Source of the DNA: Mycosarcoma maydis
Lineage: Eukaryota; Basidiomycota; Ustilaginomycetes; Ustilaginales
Length of the DNA: 64,000 nucleotides
Direction: 5' to 3'
NCBI RefSeq assembly: GCF_000328475.2
Contig: NC_026497.1
Span: forward strand, 459,885 to 523,884
Positions 52,889 to 62,898 of the stretch are shown piece by piece. Each line of letters opens with the position of its first letter. Positions within the stretch are counted from its first letter, which is position 1. A program made the position numbers and the translations under genes. The notes beneath the pieces are model-generated. The model searched no databases, was not told where the DNA came from, and was given only the letters and a program-made list of their open reading frames with translations.

Positions 52889-53790
52889 TGTCACCCTGGC
52901 CGTCGAAGTAGAATACTTTTGCAACTCTCTTCATTGTATCTGATTCTGATAGCTGTCACGCACGAAGGGATGAACCCCCACACAACACGACAGCAGGACT
53001 GAGACGCGAGGTTCCAGTCGAGTTGGAGATGCGTTGACTTCTGTGGTGCGGTAGCTCGGAGTGTCTCGAAGCACAGAGAGGAGTTGCGTTCACTTTGATA
53101 TCGTGGAACCTATTTAAGCGAGCACCGCCCGCTTCCTTGCACGGAACCCTGTCGCCAAATATCGCATCGTTCAACTCTCTTCCCCTCGCGGATCTACTGG
53201 CGTTATAGCACTTGTCAGATCGCAGGTTTCGCCGTTTCCACAAAAATCGCAGGTGCCCGTCTCGGACTTGCTGCATTATGCGATCGCCCTACGTGACGCC
53301 AGTGTTCATTCCTGGACAAGTGCTTGTCTCTGTAGTCCGCATAACAACAAGTCGATCGGCACAATCTGCCGTGATGTACGTAGACCAGCACATCTTTTAG
53401 CGGACTGTAAGGGGTCGTTGTGGCATGTTCTCCCTTCTGATGAGGTCTTGCGAAACAACTCCGGAAGAAGGCTCGGCAATGGTGCTCCGCCGACCTCTCA
53501 GTTGGGCTGCCTCTCGAGCATTTCTCTTAAAGCCTTTTGTGGATCACCGAGGAGCACCCAGAAGACGCAACCCGGTCAAGAGTCGCCTCAACGTCCTGTA
53601 GGGTCATCTCCGGGCAAACAGCACCTCAAACACACACTTGCAAAAGAGCTAGACCAAAGCGACGAGCACGACAAGGCTATATACGCAGCTCCTCGTCAAA
53701 CTTCTACCAGTGTCCTTGTCCCTCTTCAGCCCCGTCTTTGTGTTTGTCTCCTTTCTAGCCAAACAAACCTTCTCTCTCACGCAACTTCAG
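52889..53790. other. Intergenic, promoter side of the secreted gene
   Basis: No gene is supported, though a 196-codon plus-strand ORF spans 53253-53843. It overlaps the TATA element and signal peptide of the next gene in another frame, and has no recognisable domain. Confidence 0.45.
53678..53683 (+). promoter_or_regulatory. TATA-like box of the secreted Cys-containing gene
   Basis: TATATA 108 bp upstream of the ATG at 53791, a spacing seen for other genes in the window. Confidence 0.45.
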
Positions 53791-54160
53791 ATGCGTTTCG
53801 GCGTCGTACTCACTACCCTCCTCTACGCCGCTCTTTCTGCTAAGGCTGTAAAGCTGTATAGGACCGGCAACGCTTCTACGGCAGTCCCTAAACTCCGTGA
53901 TGGCGACTTCAAGGAGCCGGAACATGGCATCATTCCTCCTTCCGATTCAGTAGGCGTAAGTAGATCGATCTTGCGACTCGGGCGAGACGGGATCAAGGCT
54001 GACATTCACACCATTTTAGCTCTCTTGTGATTCCGTGCGAGCCAACGGATTGGGAGGATGCAAGAAGAATTGCTGGAGCATCGACTCTTCGGCCTTCTTC
54101 AACAATCTCAAAGCCATCGAGAATCCCACCGCCTGTCACTTCAACCAAGGATATCCACCG
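53791..54160 (+). pseudogene. Secreted Cys-containing protein gene, interrupted by the helicase fragment
   Basis: Exon 1 (53791-53955) encodes a signal peptide, MRFGVVLTTLLYAALSAKA, followed by about 36 residues. The intron 53956-54019 (GTAAGT...TTTTAG) leads to an exon beginning LSCDSVRANGLGGCKKNCWS with four Cys by residue 88 (counting the one in PTACHF). Such short, Cys-containing, signal-peptide proteins are typical effectors of plant-pathogenic smuts. From about 54150 the DNA is the helicase gene in a different frame. The secreted frame therefore continues as an artificial Pro/Gly/Arg-rich tail to a stop at 54530-54532. I infer that the original 3' part was replaced. The exact junction cannot be fixed from one copy. 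Confidence 0.5.
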
Positions 54161-55922
54161 TCCCCTGTCCTGTCTGCTCCGAGTCCTGGCCTATGCGCTG
54201 AACGCCATCCTCCACGGCGAGACTCCCCTCCTCATTGTGATGGCCACAGGATCAGGCAAGTCGGCCCTCTTCACGGCTCCCCTCTTCTGGCTGCGGCCGG
54301 CATCAGTGGTGGTGGTGGTGGTGGTGCCGTTTGTTGCGCTCATCGAGGATCTCATCCACCAAAGCAGAGGGATTGGCATTGTGGCCAGCAAGTGGGCAGG
54401 CTACCGGTGCTCCGACAAGGTGGAAGGAAGTGCTCTTGTCTTCGTTGCAGCAGAGAACTGCTACTCGGAGCCGTTTGGGCTGTGGATCCAGAGTCTCCAG
54501 CAGCAAGAGCGGCTGGCTGCCCTCTTCTTTGATGAATGCCACGTCGCCATCACACAAGTGCACTTCCGGCCAGTGATGGACAAGATCAAGCGGTTGATGT
54601 CAAGTGTGGCGATGCCTCTATACTTCCTCACTGCCACGCTGCCACCGTCCATGGTGACCTCCTTCAAGGAGTCCCTGATGCTCCCACAAGACGATGCAGG
54701 TCTGATCCGGGCCGCCACCAACCGCAAGAACGTCTCTTACTTGGTGAAGCAGGTGGCATCAACAGCACAACTGCCATTCTGCCTCCAGAGTTTGCTGCGT
54801 GCTCATCCCTGCGGTCCGGTGATGGTGTTTTGCAAGTCAAAAAGCAATGCAGAGATGCTGGCTGGCGACCTTGGCTGCCCCTTTGTGGCATCCGAGATCG
54901 AGGCTGAGCGCAAGATGGCCACGCTCCAGGCATGGCTCACGTGCGCAGCCACCGAGACCGGAGACACGCTACGCTTCATGGTGGGCACTTCTGCCATTGG
55001 CACCGGCACCCACCCACCTCATGTTCAGCTTGTGGCTCAATACGGTGACGCCTGGGACTTGGTCAGTTATGTCCAAGAGTCCGGCCGGGCGGGTCGAAGC
55101 GGTGGTCCAGCCTCTGCGGTGCTGCTGGCAACCCAGCGTGCGCATGAGGTCACCCTTCAGGAGTACATCCAGGAGAAGATGTGCTGGCGCTCGGTCCTTT
55201 CCACGTATCTGGATGGCATGCCGGTGACGTGCCTCAGCCAGCCTGAGCTGGCCCTCTGCGATCTCTGCAAGTGTCACGTTGCTGGACCCTCCACACCGCC
55301 TGCAAAGGGGATTGGCCTGGACTCGCCTCCACCGTCAGAGAAGCGGGACCCGTGCAGCAGGCAGGTGCTTGATGGTTTCGCCGCAACTGCATGGACACTG
55401 CAGGAGCCAAGTCCAGGCCCATTGACCTTTGACAACCCGGCCTTCGACCATGCACTGCTCCCAGATACTCCGCCCAAGGTGGATGCCACCAGGATCAAGG
55501 CGTTACTGGATGGCTTCACCACCATGTGCACCCTCTGCTATCTCTTCTGCTGCCAGCACACGTGTCACGGTTCGAAGGGGATCCACCACCGCTCTCAAGA
55601 CTGCGATTGCTGGAAGATGCTGCCAAGGAACGACGGTGAGCGGATCAACGGCTCCTACATTGGCAGGATCAAGGCACGCATCCAGAAGGCCAAGAACATT
55701 GCATGCTTCTCGTGCTTGGTGCCGATCCGGATTTGCCACCGCGGCAGCAGCACGGACGGCCAGACGTGGTGTACTCGACGGTATGCTGATATCGTCTTAC
55801 CGGTTGTTGCTGCTGTCTTACGCAGCGAGGATCACTATGCAGAGGTGATGCAGCGGCTTGGGTGCACCTTCACCAGCGTCAGCCATGTGGAGCAAACGCT
55901 TGGTACGTCGGTCCCATACTAA
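54160..55922 (+). CDS. Telomere-linked RecQ-type helicase, N-terminally truncated
   Basis: ATP-dependent 3'-5' DNA helicase of the subtelomeric kind known as UTASa in Ustilago maydis and TLH in other fungi. The conserved frame is open from 54027, but helicase character starts near 54160. Motifs in order: I, MATGSGKSALFTAPL; Ia, VPFVALIEDLIHQ; II, LFFDECHVAI; III, LTATLPPSM; IV, GPVMVFCKSKSNAEM; V, VGTSAIGTGTHPPHV; VI, QESGRAGRSG. A Cys pair (CDLCKCH) follows. The only early ATG is at 54240, directly before the Walker A Gly, so a translation product from it would be 560 residues. The long N-terminal region of full telomere-linked helicases is absent. No stop or frameshift is seen to the TAA at 55922. 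It may be expressed as part of a chimeric message or be silent. Confidence 0.85.
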
Positions 55923-57722
55923 GGGGAGCGTGTTCTCCTTGCGTTTGCCCTCTTTGTCGCTGCTGTCGAAGCTGTTGTATGATTACAGTGTAACGTCCAT
56001 CCATCCCAGCGATCATTGGATGGACGGTGAGCTGTGAGCTGAGGGGGTTGTCACAAGAGTGCAGGCATGGGCTTGAAGAGACTCCATGCCTCCCGACACT
56101 GCTGACGATAGGCTTGGTGCCCATCGTCAGAGGGATCGCAGGCACGGCCACCGTCTCCTTTCCACTTGGCAACGTCGGAGGACATGTTCATGGTCATCGA
56201 GCCGCGTGTCTCTCCATCGAGGAGAGGAGAGTTGACGTGGTGGAGGATGTGGGAAGGAAAGATGCTTCTGGTTGCAGATGCTGATCGATCGCTTAGGGCA
56301 CCACTGCACAGCTTCCAGCGCTGTTTGCCAGCCAAAGCATCTTGGGTACGTTGAAAAGGATGTGCACTGCTTGACAGCTCGCCTTGGCCGCTGCTCTCAT
56401 TTTGGGGTGCAAGTCCCCGTACCACTGTAGCACGGCTGTACGGTACGGTACACAGCACAGCCTTCCACACAAGACTAGAACGCAGATTGTACAGCTTGGC
56501 TATGCATCCTATCCAGGGACCATCCATCGTGTAGGGTTACATCTCCTAGCCGTAGGCAGTGGCCGCGTAAGTAATGGACAGCTGTTGGCGGGTGTCAAGG
56601 ACCGGGTGCCTGACTTCCGAGCTCGTACGTAGACTTGCCTTCGCTTCGAAGTCAACTGAGCTCGTACACCGCGGATTCTTGCTGTCGAAGTCGACGGGTC
56701 CTTGTGGCCACCCCGTTCAGAGGCGGCGTGGCACGCGCTGGCGACGTTGAAGGTCTTGGAGAGGTTGATAAGGCTCTCGTACGAAGCCTGGGTGGCCTAG
56801 TGACTAGTACGAGAGTGGGTGGTCAGCGACGATCTGTGTCGACGCCAACGTTGAGGGTGTTGAGGCTGGTGTAGGTTCCAGACTCGCGGTTGAGGTGCCG
56901 CTACGGTGTAGGTGCCGTACGCTAGTGGAGGTTCTAGCTGCCGAACTGTCGATCGCACGAGTATATACTGCAATGGGATTCGATTGCAGTAGACGGACTG
57001 AAAAGACTGTAGACTGAGCTTATGCTACGTAAAGAATATGATATGATATGATATGATAGAGTGGATGGGTTTTCACCCTTCCACAAGTGTGAGTCGAGAG
57101 ACTATATAGTGCGGCCAGCGCTGACAGCGACGCCTCTAGCCTCGCTGGTCTGCTCCCCCTCTTCTTGCTTGACCCACGACTTCCACATGAACCTGCAGAG
57201 GTGACGTGACAGCTACGCTCGGTCCTCCTCCTCGCACCCCTATTCACGATCGGTGCCCAGCCATGGCCGCCACCATCGCCTGCTACTATTCTAGCCGCCG
57301 TATGCGCCGAACAAGGCTTTAGCCCTCGTTGGTGGCGTCGTCCTTTTGCTTGCGTGACTTCTTCGGCTGCGATCGCTCTACGCAGGTGAGCTCGAAGCTG
57401 AGGCCCTCCTCCGTTCGAAGTCACTCGACCTTGAACCCAGGAACGGCTTGCGTTCGAGGTGGGTTCTTTCCACACCGACACCCCCTCCGGCTCCACTAAC
57501 TATCTCGGTGATCGCCTGCGACCACCTTGTGCATCCTCCACACCTTCCTTGGACGTCACCCTGTAACACATACTTCCTACAGCGCACAGTCACTTGTGCA
57601 ACAAAGGGAGTTGGCCGGCCCCGTTGTTGCAGCCGGTCTGACCGCGGGTACCAGTCAGCTGGAGGGCCGTCCCCTGTCAAAAAGGTGGCTTGGGCTGTCA
57701 GGTAAGGCAGCGGTGTGGGGGT
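55923..57722. other. Subtelomeric DNA without a supported gene
   Basis: ORFs here (for example 158 codons at 56051-56527, minus) match nothing I know. A (ATATG)n run lies at about 57037-57058. A segment at 56584-57088 begins TGTTGGCGGG and ends CCACA with TATA-like sequence inside, but has no target duplication. A degenerate first copy of the 84-bp repeat starts near 57660. Confidence 0.45.
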
Positions 57723-57950
57723 GACGGCCAGCCGTCTCCAGCCAAACTTGCGTAGTGGCCGTCAACCACTTGGCCAGTGTTCGCAGAGCAACGGCCGCTT
57801 TGAAGCGACGGCTGGCCGTCTCCCGCCAAAATGGCGAGGCGGCCGTATGGCACTTGAGCAGTGTCCGCAAAGGGACGGCCCCTTCGAAGGGACGGCCGGC
57901 CGTCTCCAGCCAAAAAAGCTGGATTGGGCCGTAAGGCACGTGAGCAGTGT
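57723..57950 (+). repeat. 84-bp tandem repeat (28 codons)
   Basis: Unit starts (GACGGCC/TGGCCGTC) lie at 57723, 57807 and 57891, exactly 84 bp apart; the last is partial, and a diverged copy precedes at about 57660-57722. Since 84 = 3 x 28, each frame repeats every 28 residues and stays open on both strands. Confidence 0.9.
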
Positions 57951-58027
57951 CTTAATTTCCATCCAATTCGTGATTCACGTCGCGCGGCTGTCCGAAATTT
58001 CAAACCGTGCCCGCGACGGCCCCGGGC

Positions 58028-58041
58028 CTAGGGTTAGGGTT
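58028..58041 (+). repeat. Interstitial telomeric hexamers, G-rich orientation
   Basis: CTAGGGTTAGGGTT: one perfect TTAGGG and one near copy. By itself this could be chance; its value comes from the oppositely oriented array at 58210. Confidence 0.55.
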
Positions 58042-58209
58042 GACTCTCAGCGTCGAGACCAAGCTTAGAAGCAATCAAAGAGTTCGATCCCTGAAGAGGA
58101 GCACCTCCTGAACGAGCTTGAACAGACGCTCATGTCTGCAGTCTTGGGACCGCTACGCAGTCTCTTGCGTCCGATACTTTCTTGTCGCCAACTTATCTCC
58201 AATCAATCA

Positions 58210-58281
58210 CCCTAACCCAAACCCTCACCCTAATTTTAATTTTAATTTTAATTTTAATTTTAATTTTAATTTTAATTTTAA
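58210..58281 (+). repeat. Interstitial telomere-like array, CCCTAA type then (TTTTAA)8
   Basis: Four hexamers at 58210-58233 (two perfect CCCTAA, two single-change variants) pass in phase into eight perfect TTTTAA units at 58234-58281. The two hexamers differ exactly by C to T at the three C positions. Confidence 0.85.
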
Positions 58282-59265
58282 TTACATATGAACTGATCCG
58301 TGTCCCTAGATCGCGCCAGAAAACAAGGTTCACCCATGTCTTATACACCCATCTTCCTTTCTGGCGCGCTCAGGACAGTTCGCTTAGCGTTCGCCGACGC
58401 CTTCGTTTCCCACCCTTCTCCGTACGCAGCATGTACTTTTGCTCTCTCGGTGCTCAACCGGCTCCCCTGCGGGGGCCTGTGAGCTTTGGAGCCACAGAGC
58501 CTCGTAGCTCCACCCGCAATCTATGATGTGTCTCTATGTCTCGTCTCGCCTCATATGATCTCACCCTCTCTTTTGCTCTATTCTGGGTGTCTAGGGTCGG
58601 AAAGATTGCTGTTAGCTCATAACATCCTGCATACTTAGTGTGGCAACTTTGGCTAACCTCACACCAGTCTCGTGATGTCTCGTTGCCGACGAAAGCGGCG
58701 GCACCGCCGGCAAATTGCCGCAATCTTGGCCGAGGTAACTCCATCCATCAACTTGTTCGAGTATCTATCTACATAACCTACGCCTTCCATCTCTTCAGCA
58801 TAGCACCACGACACGCTGAGCACACCACGCCATTCTCCGAGTTGCCCCGCCGTCACGGATGACAGCAATCCGCAAGTTGGTCCACTTCATGCTCTTAGTC
58901 TGATCATCGCAATAACGACCGGGAATCTCGTTTGCTTCCAGAAAAACCAGTTCGGCGACTCGCAAGCGCTCTGAGAACCTAGCATAGTGATCTGGTGGCA
59001 GAAGCACCGACATCGGATGTCAAACGAGTCGTCAAGTCCACATGCTGCGGGCTCACCCAAACACCAGCTGGTCACCATCCCATCTAAGAGCATCACTGAC
59101 AATTAAGCAGGTCGAGCAGCCTGGAAAGCGTCGCTGCACTGTGCTTCTGTTCGCAAAGCTCATCTCCTAACGAAAGGATAAGAGCCCTTTTTTTCACACA
59201 CACACGCACCTACACACAACGTGCACCACTTACACTCATCCTCTTTAACATAAACACTGACCAAG
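58282..59265. other. Intergenic, subtelomeric
   Basis: No gene is supported. The short stretch before 59266 is rich in CA/CACAC and resembles a 5' leader ending in an AAG-ATGG start context. Confidence 0.4.
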
Positions 59266-59532
59266 ATGGCTTACCAGAGAATTTCTAAGTCGGCAACCCC
59301 ATCTATGGAGAGCCAGTCACAAGACCCCTACATCGCGCAAGATCCTTCAGTGACATCCCAGTCCGAACGAATGGACGACGACTTTGCGCAGCCTGAACAG
59401 CACACATCACAGGCCCTCTTATCTCGAATCGAACACAATCCAGCTGCTACACGCGTGTTCTGGTTCTTTGTGGGTCTTACTTGCGGTGCAGTCATCTCGG
59501 CAATCGTGATCATCCCCATTTATCAATCATGA
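59266..59532 (+). CDS. Small tail-anchored membrane protein, ATGA-coupled to the next ORF
   Basis: 88 residues. Residues 1-60 are polar (Ser/Gln/Asp-rich: MAYQRISKSATPSMESQSQD onward). A single hydrophobic helix, VFWFFVGLTCGAVISAIVII, at about residues 64-83 is followed by only five residues, the layout of a tail-anchored protein inserted after translation. The start has a good context (AAGATGG). The TGA stop overlaps the ATG of the next ORF in the tetranucleotide ATGA at 59529-59532. I recognise no family. Alternatives: the frame is a coding 5' exon of the next gene, or an upstream ORF that regulates it. Confidence 0.55.
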   Translation: MAYQRISKSATPSMESQSQDPYIAQDPSVTSQSERMDDDFAQPEQHTSQALLSRIEHNPAATRVFWFFVGLTCGAVISAIVIIPIYQS

Positions 59533-60473
59533 AGCGACTTCTACTTAACCTTACCTTTCTGGCATCTGTATGCGCTGTGCTAGCAGCTTGGGCATCCCAG
59601 CTGCTGTGGTATAGTTTTGGAAACATCACTGGAGGCCTGAACGCAATTGCAGGAAGCTGTCCTAAGAATCCAAGAGCCTCCTGTGCCATTGGTGCGATTC
59701 AATTTGTCATGGGAGTGATTGGAGCAGCTGCAGGTGCGTACGGTACCTACTTTGGAGCGTTCAAACGTGACCTTGACGGCTCGCCTGTCTACCACATCCA
59801 CGAAAAGCCGAAATGGCCCACTCGTTCTTTCAAACGCGGCGTGGACCTCAGCGATATGCTCCGCCAGCACAACGCATCGGTACCTGCCAAGATTGTGTAT
59901 CATCATCTCGATGGAAGTGAGACTGTAGGTCTTTACCACTTTAACTCGGAGACGAGAATGCACCACACATTTGCTGATATGGCGCTGACTCACAACCTGA
60001 CTCGGCGCGAGGTGGTTGGTGGTAATGACGGTTATGGGGGCTCAATCCATGACGACAACACTGCGACTTACAGGAATGTGGCGCATGGAAGAGGCGACAC
60101 AAATGAATGGGCACAACTTGCCTACGATCAAATGGACGGAGGCAACAACGATTCTGTCTGCATGGGAATGGTTGATCCTGATAACAACGAAAACGTTGCC
60201 GTCGTCCGTTTGCAGCCTGCCACCAACGGTGATTATAACGGCCTGAACACTAACGCTTGCAATGGCCATGGTTTCCGCAAAAGACAACCCATACCGGAAT
60301 CAGATGGAATCATTTGCCAGCAACTTTGCGTCGTCACCTCTGGTCCGAAGAGCCAGTGCCTCGAAGCCGGCGGTGGTTGCCTCGCTACGAACGGGGCCTG
60401 CGGTGCCAACCTCAACCAGCCAACACGAGCTTGCGACGGCATCGTCTGCGGTATGCGACGCCAGTGCGATTGA
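59529..60473 (+). CDS. Secretory precursor with dibasic cleavage sites and an 8-Cys C-terminal domain
   Basis: 314 residues from the ATG within ATGA. Residues 1-22 form a signal peptide (MKRLLLNLTFLASVCAVLAA). A second hydrophobic stretch, IGAIQFVMGVIGAAAGAYG, lies at about 54-72. Dibasic pairs that Kex2-type proteases could cut occur at 79-80 (KR), 102-103 (KR), 159-160 (RR) and 251-252 (KR). The last 62 residues carry eight Cys (263, 267, 277, 284, 291, 302, 307, 313), suggesting four disulfides in a released peptide. The layout recalls fungal killer-type precursors and Kex2-processed effectors, but I see no sequence match that proves either. No intron is needed. The function is unknown. 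Confidence 0.65.
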   Translation: MKRLLLNLTFLASVCAVLAAWASQLLWYSFGNITGGLNAIAGSCPKNPRASCAIGAIQFVMGVIGAAAGAYGTYFGAFKRDLDGSPVYHIHEKPKWPTRSFKRGVDLSDMLRQHNASVPAKIVYHHLDGSETVGLYHFNSETRMHHTFADMALTHNLTRREVVGGNDGYGGSIHDDNTATYRNVAHGRGDTNEWAQLAYDQMDGGNNDSVCMGMVDPDNNENVAVVRLQPATNGDYNGLNTNACNGHGFRKRQPIPESDGIICQQLCVVTSGPKSQCLEAGGGCLATNGACGANLNQPTRACDGIVCGMRRQCD

Positions 60474-61309
60474 CGGTTTGCATCCATCAAGGTTCTCTCG
60501 TCATTGATTGCTTAGCCATCTGACTCTACTCAGCTCCGCTCACAAGTCGCTCAAATTGTCGCGATTTCGACTTGTCAAGTCCCTGATTCTCTATGCCCTT
60601 AAAGATTCTTCAACAGAATCCCGTTTTTCATGATCCATCTGCTGTATGTACTTACGAAGCTGTTCACCAAGCTGTGACATTCAAATTTCTCAAATCTACT
60701 TCGAAATCGTCAGATGTATCGAATTGCTTTTCTGCACAAGAAAAGGACAAATTCGAAGATTAACGTATCGTGCGTAATACTAGACCGTGTGTCGTTGTTG
60801 TCCAAAACTCTCCCGCCAAATGCCCATTTTACGCACTTTTTGGACCATCAGTTCTCCATCACATCTGCATGTTAGGAGACACGGATTGGTGCAAAGTGAT
60901 ATTTGATAGCAGAAGAGAACCACGATCAACTTTCTGGAAGGGAACAGCAGCATGGTGAGGTGTGAGTGCTCCGGGAAAATTGTGAGATGACTGAAAATTG
61001 ATGGTCCCCAGTTCCGAGACTCGAAGATGAATCAAAAAAAAATGCAACTGCTGTCCCTGTATCCAATTGCCTCCACATCTTTTGACAGCTTCTCGTCATC
61101 GTCACAAGCAATGGTTGCCTGATCAGCACACGGCAATGAGGTCTCCATCCCCATTCAAGCGCAACGGCTCGCCAGCCAAGCACAGCTCAAGCCCTTCACA
61201 GAGCAAGCGCACCAAAGCATACCGCTTGTTCACAGCAGCGTGTACAGCAGACAAAGAGGCACGGACCCAAAGTGCAATCAAAGCCCTCGAAGCAACATCA
61301 AGTCGGACG
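60474..61309. other. AT-rich intergenic region
   Basis: Nothing recognisable as a gene. Base composition is clearly AT-richer than in the left part of the window between about 60540 and 61050. The extreme 5' part of the transposase relic may begin here. Confidence 0.4.
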
Positions 61310-62082
61310 TGATCTTCAACATGGATAAAACAGGCTTCATGCTTGGAATTGGTGCAAGGTAGCATGTTGTTGTCCCAAAAGGACAGGTCCACTTCAAGGG
61401 AGGTTTTGGAAACCGACAGAGTGCCATTGTAATCGAGTGCACTGGCTCAGCTGGACATGTGTTGCCGCCACTTGTCATCAATGCTGGAAAGATTCACGAG
61501 ACGGTGAATTCAGACGCATGGTGAAAATTGGTGACAACTTGAAGAAGGAGAACTATTGTACAAGCAATGCAATTGCTGTTCATTGGCTCGAGCAGATCTT
61601 CAATGTTCACAGTCAATGCGGTCAAGGAGAAGAGTGGCGACTTCTCCTTCTCGATGGACATAGCTCCCATGTATCAAGCATATTCGTCGACGCCTCTTGG
61701 GCCAGGGGCCTCGCACCCATTTGCTTTCCTCCTCATGTCACTCACATCGTGCAGCAAGTCGACAGAGCCCCTTTCTGCAGCTCTTGACTATTTGCCTGGA
61801 TGCAACATCATCTACAACGGCCCGAACTCCGGGCGAGGATTACGACCGGGCTGTGACCCGAGCAAAGTCCCTGTGATGCCTTGGAGCAAAATCTTCGGGA
61901 AGAACGCGATCAGCATCAGCACCAAGTCCAAGATGAGCATGTCTTCGATATCCAAGACGACCAGTTCCAAGAGCCAATCCACGAGTACGACCAACTCCAA
62001 GCCTGGTACGACGGCCAAGAAAGAAAAGCTGACTTCGACTCGCGAGAAACGCCATCCCACTAGGTTGACTTTGGGTCACTGA
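61310..62082 (+). pseudogene. Degenerate pogo/Fot1-type (DDE) transposase
   Basis: Codons around 61318-61500 read NMDKTGFMLGIGA, then (after an in-frame TAG) HVVVPKGQVHFKGG, HVLPPLVINAGKIHE and an in-frame TGA. A second frame from 61437 carries WRLLLLDGHSSHVSSIFVD and ICFPPHVTHIVQQVD. These are the first and second catalytic Asp blocks of pogo/Fot1 transposases (NMDKTGF; LLLDGHSSH) and the following conserved H-x-x-Q-x-x-D. Stops and at least one frameshift make it dead. Terminal inverted repeats could not be placed. Helix-turn-helix sequence upstream is not evident, so the copy is probably also 5'-truncated. Confidence 0.8.
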
Positions 62083-62845
62083 TTTGCTGATTTGCATGCT
62101 CGACGAGGCTTGGCCAGGCCAGCTGTTTCAAGCAGCGGTGCAGTCTAGCCCGGACCAAGCAGAACGGTAGAAGCAATGAGTCGACTTTGCTGTCAAAGCA
62201 TAGTCCATGTCCCTGACCCATTGTACAGCGCAAGGCGCATGCCAATCGTGAGTTCGAGGATTTGGGCGCATCCCGCTTGGTCACGCCAAGCTTTGTCGCA
62301 AGCAACACCAAACCGCTTGTCGACTGGCTCATACATGTACTCTCTCACGTTTCTCCGGCCCTCTCGTCAAACGCTAGTCTCGCTAGCCTTACCGAGTGGA
62401 CAAACGGCGCGTCACGAATGCTTCCTACTATCTGTCTCGTTGTGCGTATTCCATGGTCGGATGTTCCGTGTTTGTGTTCCGTGAGGCAACAATGCAAGAA
62501 GCAAGAAGCGTGGAGTGGTGATCGTGAATCACGATTTTCAATGCTCTTTTTTAACCAGGGTTAATGAGGCCATATTCACGATTTTGTTTTGTTACAAGTT
62601 AAATTTACGATTGGCTCTCCACAAAATTCACGATCTGGCAACTACAGAACAGACCAAATTGGGAGCGACTGCGTCAACAGGATGCTCTTAGTGATCAGAT
62701 GCAGTTGCAGGGTCAATCACGAATCTTACGATTGGCGGTACCGACCAGTGAGGTGGGTTGCCTACAAGACAAAACCCTGCCGCAGAACGTGATTCGTGAT
62801 TAAGCTTTCCAGACTCTAGTATCTTCTCACTTGCGATATTCGCCC
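62083..62845. other. Intergenic, subtelomeric
   Basis: No gene is supported. Dispersed motifs lie at about 62520-62535, 62572-62585, 62622-62634 and 62789-62802. Confidence 0.4.
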
Positions 62846-62891
62846 ATCTGCGGCCACAGGGACGTGAGAATACGACATCCCGTTCGATCTG
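62846..62891 (+). repeat. Truncated 5S rRNA copy (first 46 nt)
   Basis: Aligns with the first 46 nt of the full 5S gene at 62899 with six or so mismatches (starts ATCTGCGGCCACAGG). Only the 5' third is present, seven bases before the full copy. Confidence 0.75.
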
Positions 62892-62898
62892 GGTATAT

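Noticed and set aside
53253..53843. 196-codon plus-strand ORF
   Set aside because: Overlaps the promoter and signal peptide of the secreted gene in another frame and has no recognisable feature.
54027..54239. Use of 54027 as the helicase start
   Set aside because: It is a GTG, and the codons before about 54160 belong to the secreted gene's exon in another frame; only 54240 is an ATG.
56051..56527. 158-codon minus-strand ORF in the subtelomere
   Set aside because: No domain or splice support; composition looks random.
56584..57088. Possible solo LTR (starts TGTTGGCGGG, ends CCACA, TATA-like inside)
   Set aside because: No target-site duplication and no second copy in the window; not enough evidence to annotate.
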